Below are positions 32,583-39,639 of a DNA stretch of 39,639 nucleotides, piece by piece. The stretch's first letter is position 1. Each line of letters opens with the position of its first letter. Both the position numbers and the translations under genes were made by a program. The stretch is taken from positions 1,160,564 to 1,200,202 of the forward strand of contig BFEA01000385.1 in NCBI GenBank assembly GCA_003427395.1, read 5' to 3'. The DNA is from Chara braunii. Lineage: Eukaryota > Streptophyta > Charophyceae > Charales > Characeae. A model generated the notes under the pieces. The model was not told where the DNA came from, made no database searches, and worked only from the letters and a program-made list of their open reading frames with translations.

Positions 32583-35500
32583 GTGATTACTTGGGATAGC
32601 TCTGCAGATGACGGGCAATCGACAAAGGACCTAGACAACAGTGATGAGGACGATCCAATAATCTTGGAGATGGCGCAACAACGTATCTATTATCTTGTGC
32701 AACGAGCAAGTACGAAATCCCTGATCCTGTCTGATCATAATTTACAAAGAACGCAAGCTATGATTTTGGGTGAACCTCTCGTGCAGATTTCGAGGATGGT
32801 CGATTCTTTGGAACCCCCTCGAACCTTGTACGAAGGTATCTCCCCTTTACTCGCAGGATATAATGACAAAAGGCACTATTGCGATGTCACAAATCTCCCT
32901 CGATCTTTTTTGACACCAACAAAAGAGATACGAGTACTACGCTTAGGGGCGGATACCAATTTTTTGGAACCCCCAAAGCGCCTTGAAATTGGGCTCGGAA
33001 TCAAGATCGCAACGAAATCCGTGTCATGGCAGGACATACGAGACGGAGTAACACAAAAGGAACACGTGGCCATTCGAGAACAGGGTGCACAAATGATGGC
33101 CACGGTATTTTCCTGGCGATCAGATAACTCGTTTATTTTTGCACCCCCACCTGAAAACATTAAGCGGGTGAGTACGAAACACATCGATGTACGGATATCG
33201 GATGAGTTGTACGAGTTGCACGTGCCCCAATATGTACCTGATGAGATCCATCATCTAATCGTGGAAATTCTAAAAGAATACAAAGGAGCGATTAGTATGA
33301 CAGACACAGACATTGGATTGTTGTTAGTCATACAGCACGAGATTCAAACTGGAAATCATCCCGCGATCGACTGTAGGCCCTACAGATACTCACTAGTAGA
33401 ACCGAAAACGACCTTTGATCATTCGAGAATTCGAAGCCAATGGTTGGATCGAGCCCGTCACCAGGTCATGGTCGTTCCCGGTAGTATTAGTGCTCAAAAA
33501 AAACGGATCAATTCACATATGCATTGATTATCGTAAGCTGAATGACATCACAATTAAAGATGAGTACCCCCTTCCTCGGATTGATGATCTGCTGGATGCG
33601 ATTGAATGTGCTAATTACTTTAGTCAATTTGATATTCACCACGGCTTCCATCACATTCTGGTTAAATAAGAAGATCCCCCAAAAACGGCCTTTGTATTGT
33701 TTGAAGGCACGTGGCAGTGGGTTTGGTGTCCGATGGGGATTTGCAACGCGCCTGCCACGTTTTAGCGGGCTATGAATGTGACATTCCAGAACTTCGTCAA
33801 CAAGACGCGGCTCACTCAGGGGATGATTAATTTATGCGTCATCGGGTACATGGGTGATATCCTCGTCTACTCGAAGACCTATCACGGGTATGCTTAACAC
33901 ATCGAGTGGACGCTAGGAGCTCTGAGAGATGCTGGGTTCAAGATCGCGCTCGAGAAGAGCGAGTTTTTTCTCTCGGAAATCTCGTTCTTAGGTTACAAGG
34001 TGACGCATGGAGGACTGCGACCAGATTCCAGGAAAGTCGTGGCGGTGAAAGATGCTCCTGTCCCCACGTCAGTGACGTAGGTTCGAGCTTTCTTGGGACT
34101 AGCATCGTACTACCGTTGTTTTATCAAAGGCTTCATTGCAATTGCGCGACCTCTGACGAATCTGCTACGAAAGGACCAGCCCCTCGGTTGGGACGCAGAG
34201 TGCGAACAGGCCTTCGCCACCCTTAGAAGCGCTCTGGCGACGACACCTATTTTGATCCGACCGGATCCTACGAAGCAGTTCATTTTTATCACCGACAAGC
34301 AGCCAGAGGTGATTTCAACTATTCTCGTGCAGAAGGGGAACGACGACCGAGAGCACGTCATCGAGTCCGCGTCTCGAACAGTGCCACACGAGCGGAGGAA
34401 CGATTCGGCCCCACAGGGCGAATGCTACGTAGTGTTCTGGGGGATTCAACATTTCCATCCGTACTTGTACGGACATAAGTTCCTGCTTGTAACCGATCAC
34501 GAGTTATTACTGGCTCTCAAAAAGCTCACTAATTACACGGGTGTGATTGGACGGTGGGCGATGCGCCTACAGGAATACGACTTCGACATCATCCATCGAA
34601 AGATAGAGAGGCACGGCAATGCGGACGGGTTGACACGACTGCATCGCCCCGCTTAGATACCTAAGGGTGAAGAAATCATTATGTGGAAGGGACCGGAGTC
34701 AGCGAACGGATCCAAGTACGGGCAAGTGACAGTCCTTCCACGTGGCAAGAAGCCTGCGATTGACAATGGTTGACGGAGGTAATCTTACAACTCCTCTCTC
34801 TCCCCTCTCATCTTCATCTTTTCTCTCCCTATCCGATAAAGTTTGTTATTTTTGCGAAGCAATTTCGTGCGTGTACTCGATCCTTATACGTCCTAGTAGG
34901 GAGGCATATGCGGAGTGGATAGATTGTCAGCAGTGTGTCGCATGAGCCCATGGCTCGTGCATCCAGTACAGAAAAGGCGATAAGCCTTGGTTGTCTCCCT
35001 TGTGTCGGACTGATAAGATCCCGACTGAGGCTCGATTCCTTGATGCCACGTCAATAGGGTTGGAAAAGACCCGGAAGTTTAGGAGGGTCGAGGTATGGTC
35101 GGACATTGCTCTAATTGCCACCTTTGTGGGAAACCCCCTCTAGGACTTCACTAAGGAAAACGGAGGAGGGCCGATGAAAGGGCTCGGGACTATCGTTGGA
35201 ACGATGGCCGGTTGGAGAAACGAATGACGGATGGTAGTGGGATTTGGTTGGTAGTGCCGCCCCCGTTCATGAGGTATGACTGGGTTAAGAGGGCACATGA
35301 GGAAATGGCAGCCCATTTTGCCGTCCGAATTACGGAAGCGGCAATCGACAAAAATGAGTGGTATTAGTTCAATATTCGCGATGATGTGAAATTCATCGTT
35401 GCGAACTGCCAGGTCTGTGGTGCTGGTAAGGCGTCGATCCAACCGCCAAGATCGATAGTATCAACGATAGTTGAACGGCCGTTTCAGAGGGTTAGCATGG

Positions 35501-36081
35501 ATACTACCGATATCGTGGTGCCCCCTAGACCTAATAGCTGCGAGTATTCAATCCTACTGGTATTCGTAGACCACTTTTCGAAATGGATTGAGGCATATCC
35601 GTCTCGTACATGACAGGCGGCTGAAATTGCGTGATACCTCAACCGATTTTTAGGGATGCACCAAGACAGAGAGGAAATCTTGACCAACAATGGGGTAGAA
35701 TTCAGAGGGAAGTTTTAAGGAATCAAGTCCTACATAGCGTCGCCATTCGAAATACTGCACCCCACATGTCGCAATCTAATGGCCTAGTAGAAAACGCAAA
35801 TCGTGTGATAAAGACTGTTGCGACGAAACATCGCGGCATGAGATCCGAGGCCCTGGCCCGATATTGTAAATCACATGCTGGCGGTCCATCGTGGAACGCC
35901 TCACGAATCGAGGGGCCTTAACCCCTTTCAGTTACGAACCAACAGCGTAGCTTGTGTCTCGATATCGAGTTTCCCAGATGAATCTTCATTGAACCAGCAG
36001 CCCACAAGAGCCATGGTTCGGGACAAGGCCAAGTGGCAGATGGAGCTGATGGAACGGTCTCTTCCGCGACTACCGTCTTAA
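32583..36081 (+). mobile_element. Ty3/gypsy retrotransposon pol remnant, copy 2
   Basis: This is the better-preserved copy. A 314-codon frame (32583-33527) covers the linker that leads into reverse transcriptase. RT continues in another frame to about 33990, with CIDYRKLN, YPLPRIDDLLDA and GYMGDILVYS, where the first Asp of the catalytic pair is Gly. The RT-RNase H connection and RNase H (34093-34656) form an intact stretch with TDHELLLAL and ending HGNADGLTRL. Then come the PHD-like insert (34844-35005), the integrase zinc domain (H-x5-H at about 35293-35313, C-x2-C at about 35407-35418), the core (MDTTDIV, NNGVEF with the second Asp changed to Asn, NGLVEN) and a C-terminal piece to 36081. 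Frameshifts and stops (33667, 33763, 34078, 34654 and others) inactivate it. No LTR was found at either end. Confidence 0.9.
34844..35005 (+). pseudogene. PHD-finger-like segment in gypsy pol, copy 2
   Basis: This has the same 54-codon length and C4HC3 spacing as copy 1. Here ligands 1-4 (CYFC and CQQC), the His and ligands 6 and 8 are present, while ligand 7 is Ser (WLSPLC) and a TGA lies between ligand 4 and the His. The residues around ligand 3 (EWIDCQQC) fit the usual PHD pattern W-x-x-C-x-x-C. Each zinc ligand is preserved in at least one of the two copies, so the domain was probably complete in their ancestor. Its frame differs by one from the RNase H frame of this copy, so whether it was fused in one polyprotein cannot be settled here. 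Confidence 0.7.
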
Positions 36082-36170
36082 CCCAAAAACAACTTACGTA
36101 TGTTGTATTCAACTTACCTCTGAAAAATGGCCTTTGAGAAATCGCGCCGTTTTTTTTTAATAAAACCTAC

Positions 36171-36260
36171 CCTCGAATACAACGTATTGTACGTTGTATT
36201 CGAATACAATGTACTGTATGTTGAGTTTCGAATACAACGTACGTACATTGTATTCGAGGT
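36171..36260. repeat. Nested palindrome array (TCGAATACAACGTA words)
   Basis: CCTCGAATACAACGTA at 36171-36186 is the near-perfect inverse of TACATTGTATTCGAGG at 36245-36260. Between them TACGTTGTATTCGAATACAA and TTTCGAATACAACGTACGTA form further self-complementary stretches. A related word lies at about 36096-36115. The whole could fold as one cruciform. It starts about 90 bp after the last gypsy integrase codon. Confidence 0.8.
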
Positions 36261-37615
36261 GTTCGATGTCTGAATACACTTGCCTATTTTTATTTTTATT
36301 TTTTTAACATCCACTGGGGATGCTGGTGGTACTGATACGAGCAGGCACCACAAACACCCGAGAGTTGATGGCTCCAGTCTATTGGTGGGGAGCAGCTACT
36401 GCTGGGAAAGGGGCCTTATGTCCCTTATACAGAAAAGTTGGAAGCAAATGATCAGCCTGTCAACATTTCTCACTGAATTTGAGACAAAAGTGCAAAATAA
36501 TATAGAAAAAATTTTCTTCTTTGTGCAAAAACCCAGGACTGCATTAATAAAGCTGGAAATTGGGTCCAGCGCCCGTTGCATCAGATATACTCACTCTGTG
36601 ACGAGGCAGAGGCAGAGAGAGAGAGGGAGAGGGAGAGCACATACACATACTCACTCAACTCGACGCGGAGTAGACATGACTCGACGGACTCAGACACAAA
36701 GTGGCAAAGTCGCAAAGTCGCAGTGTTGGATTTCCGAACACAATGTCGAAGCAAGTCACATTGAAGCACAAGCACTAAGGCGGAAGATTGAATGCCCGAC
36801 TGGGTTTGAGTCCAATTTTAAGTACCGGACTCAAGTTCAGTCCGGAGGGCAGAAGTGCAATTGCCTGAGGATTGAACTGAGAATCGGAGGTCTGAGTCTG
36901 GACGCCAGAATGTCGGTTGGCGCCAAGTGTTGAAATCCGAACGTGCCAAAAGGAGGGATTTGAAAACACACGCGAACTGCAGAGGGCCCACCAGGCAGAA
37001 ACCGAAGAGCGGGAAACCAAAAAAAATAAAATAAAATAAAATAGCAGGCTGGCGGGTGGAAACTCGCGGACCAGGGATCGAGCCATGGCTGAGTCCGTAA
37101 CACACTCAACGCCTCTCCTCGTTATGGTCGAGAGATCCTGAGACAGTGGCATTGATCGTTCCCAACTGGGAGGATTGACCACTGCTGTAACCTTGTTTTC
37201 TAAAATACCTATGGCTGCTATTGTTGTAGGGTGTTGTCAAAAACCGCAACCGGATTACCCAAAAAAACAAACAAACAGGTAAAGCCTCGGGAGGAAACAA
37301 AGAGGCAGTGGGAAAACCAGAAAGAGGGCCACAGCTGCAAGCTTTACTCCTTTTCAAAACTGAGGCATACAGCCAGAAAGAGGGTCACAACTGCAAGTTG
37401 TACGCCATTTCAAAACTCAGGCATCGAAATCCACCCCCATTTAAAAAAACTCCGAGCATTAAAAATGTTGCACACTGACGGTATTTAGAAGAAGAAAAAA
37501 AATCCTACATAAGAAGAATGACGTAAGGGAGGGCGAGGGGGAGAAAAATAAAGTGACGTGATTGAGGGAAAAAAAAAAAAAAAAAAAGGCCAACTAAGTT
37601 TCAGTTTCCCTCCGG
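36261..37615. other. No gene recognised
   Basis: The 217-codon plus-strand frame at 36280-36933 crosses a GAGAGG microsatellite (about 36608-36637) and has no domain, so it is not called. A run of TAAAA units (about 37027-37042) lies inside. On the minus strand near 37080-37050 GGCTCGATCCC resembles a tRNA B box, but no A box is convincing. A-rich runs lie at 37492-37501 and 37568-37588. Confidence 0.45.
37317..37432 (+). repeat. Tandem duplication of about 57 bp
   Basis: CCAGAAAGAGGGCCACAGCT, then GCAAG, ACTCCTTTTCAAAACTGAGGC, is followed by CCAGAAAGAGGGTCACAACT, then GCAAG, CCATTTCAAAACTCAGGC. The two units differ at about eight positions. Confidence 0.8.
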
Positions 37616-39061
37616 TCAGAAATTCAACATATAAAACTCGTTCACACATACAAGGTTCATTTCATGTGCCGGGTTATTGGGCTCAATGTGTCGGAAGGAC
37701 GAATCAGCAGCATCTTGTATGCGGACTGTGCACCTTCCCATCTGGCTAACAACATAAACCACAGTGTCCTCATCAGCTTTGCCACCACTATGCAGTTGTG
37801 CAAAATACTGAGAATCGGTGATGTCCGGCAATTCATCCATACTCTTCATCTTCTCTATCATAGCATGCCTGAACTCCTCGCATGTGACAACAGGGTGTGA
37901 ACCATAAATAGCCCGGTGAAGACACTGCCAGAAACTGCAGGGTTCTCCTTCTTGTGCATCATACGAAATGAAGTATTCAGGGGGCTGCAGAAGCTCCAAA
38001 TTCATAGATTTTGGAGCAACAGTAAATTCTTGCCCATACAAATCATTCCACTCATCCATGTTCAAAACCGAATTAAAGAGGACCTTCAACGGTGCATGCA
38101 GCTTGTCCAATGTGAATTTAGCCTTGGGCACCAATTCGCACATATGGAATGAATTTGTGATGTCCTCCCTTGTTTTGGTTTTCACCCACTCACATACCCA
38201 GTCTACCACCATTTGATAAGAAGGGCATCTTGGGTTGCCAGCCGTGTTCTGCAAACTTGTATCCTCAATTGTTGTCTGAATGTATGCTTCATATCTCCGA
38301 GAGTAGTGCTGATGGAAGGATCTGTTGATGGCGACGTCGAGCGGTTTGAGCAGGTTGGTCAAGCTGGGCAGGATGATGAACGCATGAATATTCTGTCTTT
38401 GCAATTTTGAATTCTCACGCAGTTTCAGGTGCGGGCCATAACTATCAATGAGAAGCAGCACATGCTGCCTCTCAAATGTTGTTTGACACCTGCACTGAAT
38501 GGTATCCTTGAGGTATGACGTGATGGTTTCGTCGCTCCACATTCCTGAATTGTTCACATCAACAAATATTGATCCACGTATTGCTGGTTTGTTCCTGAAC
38601 TTTGAAAACAAAATGTGAGGTTTAAAAACCTCACCTGTAAGAGAAACTGTGAATGTTGCAGTGAATCTCTTGTGCGAAGTGCCTCCCTTTCGCAGAAACA
38701 TTGTGCGGTTCCCACGCTTAGCAAGTGTCATTGCTGGTTCGGTTTCGAAGTATTTGGGTACTTGGTCCATATTCAATATGTTTTCTGGTGCAATCTGGTA
38801 TTTGTCGATGACTTCATGCACTTGGTGAATGAAGGCTCGACAAGTATCAGTTGCATTATCAGGCAAGCACCTTGATGTTGTGTGTCTGCGAGACACCAAA
38901 TCCTTGCGTTTTTTAAATTTGCACATCCACCCTTCAGATGCACTGAACTCTACGTTGTTGTCCACCCTCCTCATCTCCTTCATTTGCTGAAAAATAAGTT
39001 GTGTCTTTGCTATGATATACTGCTCTCTGACACGCAGCCCTTTCTTGTTTTTGTCCACCAC
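37616..39061 (-). CDS. pogo/Tigger-like DDE transposase with an OTU-like C-terminal region
   Basis: The 481-codon open frame encodes the Tc5/CENP-B-type DNA-binding half (GWMCKFKKRKDL), then a DDE_1 catalytic domain with all three acidic positions of the pogo family: NMDQ, LLIDSYGPHL and LLKPLDVAIN. After the transposase, residues about 365-481 do not belong to a normal pogo protein. GEPCSFWQCLHRAIYGS (Cys at residue 375), EEFRHAMIEKM and the final hydrophobic strand VCVNEFYMLNF follow the order of an OTU cysteine-protease domain, although the usual His before the last Tyr is Phe here. The open frame begins with GTG, not ATG. Upstream, similarity to the family continues through a TAG at 39062-39064. 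The gene is therefore either recently broken or uses another start. The transposase call is firm; the OTU call is moderate. Confidence 0.8.
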   Translation of the reverse strand: MVDKNKKGLRVREQYIIAKTQLIFQQMKEMRRVDNNVEFSASEGWMCKFKKRKDLVSRRHTTSRCLPDNATDTCRAFIHQVHEVIDKYQIAPENILNMDQVPKYFETEPAMTLAKRGNRTMFLRKGGTSHKRFTATFTVSLTGEVFKPHILFSKFRNKPAIRGSIFVDVNNSGMWSDETITSYLKDTIQCRCQTTFERQHVLLLIDSYGPHLKLRENSKLQRQNIHAFIILPSLTNLLKPLDVAINRSFHQHYSRRYEAYIQTTIEDTSLQNTAGNPRCPSYQMVVDWVCEWVKTKTREDITNSFHMCELVPKAKFTLDKLHAPLKVLFNSVLNMDEWNDLYGQEFTVAPKSMNLELLQPPEYFISYDAQEGEPCSFWQCLHRAIYGSHPVVTCEEFRHAMIEKMKSMDELPDITDSQYFAQLHSGGKADEDTVVYVVSQMGRCTVRIQDAADSSFRHIEPNNPAHEMNLVCVNEFYMLNF

Positions 39062-39250
39062 CTATGCCTCCAGTTCGTTCTCCAATTCTTCGTGTACAAC
39101 TTTCCTTCCTCCTCTACCCAGTCGTCGTTGTGTGTGACTTGTCGTCTTCCTATCTGAGAGTGTCTCCTTCAGCTCTTTTGCACTCAATACCCACTGCTGC
39201 ATTGTTGATTTGCTGATACTGTGCTTCTTTGCTACGCAATTCAGCCCTGG
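39062..39250 (-). pseudogene. N-terminal HTH part of the transposase, cut off by TAG, with a possible 3' splice site
   Basis: On the minus strand the frame leading into the transposase reads CVAKKHSISKSTMQQWVLSA, a psq/CENP-B-type helix-turn-helix, and then a basic linker up to the TAG at 39062-39064. In relatives a Trp commonly stands at this point, so TGG to TAG is a likely mutation. Just upstream (39268-39247) a run of T followed by CCCCAG looks like a polypyrimidine tract and splice acceptor, so this exon may start at 39246. The earlier exon was not found within the window. Confidence 0.55.
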
Positions 39251-39538
39251 GGAAAAAAAAAAAAAAACCTCACTATCGCCAGCAAGTAACTACAGACAGG
39301 AGCTTGAAGTGAGCTATGTCGTCCTTCTTGTCCCCCAATTGCCACCAGGTGAGTCCCACATCAGCTCCACTCTCTGTCCTCCAAGTTAATTTCCCGTTCA
39401 AGTTGCACGTAAGCTCCTCTCTTCCTCTCTGTGACCAAGTAGAATTAACACCTGTATTGCCTTCCCACGCCAAGCGGAACTGAAGTAAAAAATGTCGCCC
39501 TCCACTCTCCCTATGGCCAGCTGCTAAGTCCTGGTAAG

Positions 39539-39625
<87 letters not shown>

Positions 39626-39639
39626 TTTTTTCTTTTTTT
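39251..39639. other. Flank of the transposase and TC microsatellite at the window end
   Basis: No reading frame of interest. A TC run of about 38 units occupies 39542-39618, followed by T-rich sequence to the end of the window. The terminal inverted repeats of the pogo-like element were not identified; its left end should lie near or below 37600 and its right end beyond about 39250. Confidence 0.6.

Noticed and set aside
32200-32583. Search for an aspartic protease or LTR before gypsy copy 2
   Set aside because: No DTG/DSG motif, primer-binding site or paired LTR end could be found by eye.
36280-36933. 217-codon plus-strand frame
   Set aside because: It crosses the GAGAGG microsatellite and its translation is low complexity, with no domain.
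37050-37130. tRNA-like B box on the minus strand
   Set aside because: Only one box matches. The A box and stems are absent, so no tRNA or SINE is called.
26421-39064. Alternative genetic code in which TAG means Gln, suggested by several TAG codons in element frames
   Set aside because: CDC20 ends with its conserved Ile-Arg tail directly at a TAG, so TAG is a stop. The elements also contain TAA, TGA and frameshifts.

Overview
This is a gene-poor, repeat-rich piece of nuclear genome from a green plant or streptophyte alga. A large charophyte genome such as Chara would fit, but that is an inference: it rests on the plant-type CDC20 gene, the intron signals and the mix of Ty3/gypsy, LINE, SINE, MITE-like and pogo-like elements. 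No operon structure, CRISPR array or rRNA gene is visible. The only convincing host gene is CDC20, the activator of the anaphase-promoting complex. It has two exons (3701-3838 and 5428-6759) joined across a 1.6 kb intron. That intron holds purine-rich minisatellite-like DNA and a very clean 95-bp retroposon flanked by 17-bp target-site duplications.

Layout. 1-3700: non-coding upstream DNA with a GC-rich patch and a T-rich stretch. 3701-6759: CDC20. 6760-17500: no recognisable gene, but many local duplications, a 29/32-bp minisatellite, a 25-C run and a 2.1 kb pyrimidine-rich tract (13080-15230). 17500-24000: small elements, namely three terminal-inverted-repeat structures, two copies of one SINE tail, a second tRNA-like head, several tandem duplications and an assembly gap inside a TC microsatellite. 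23965-25423: the 3' part of a LINE on the minus strand. 25424-28490 and 32583-36081: two decayed, same-orientation copies of one Ty3/gypsy pol region. Between them, 29083-30030 is an acidic reading frame broken by two stops. 37616-39246 (minus): a pogo/Tigger-like DDE transposase.

Most notable biology. (1) Both gypsy copies carry a 162-bp segment between RNase H and integrase that has the C4HC3 pattern of a PHD finger, a histone-tail reader. This would be an unusual place for a chromatin-targeting domain. (2) The pogo-like transposase keeps its three catalytic Asp and continues without a stop into a C-terminal region that resembles an OTU-type cysteine protease. (3) The two gypsy copies share two in-frame TAG codons, so they descend from an already broken (or nonsense-bearing) source. 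(4) A palindromic motif built on CGTTGTATTCGA/TACAACG recurs at three distant loci. No previously undescribed system is proven here; the PHD-containing gypsy lineage and the transposase-OTU fusion are the best candidates.
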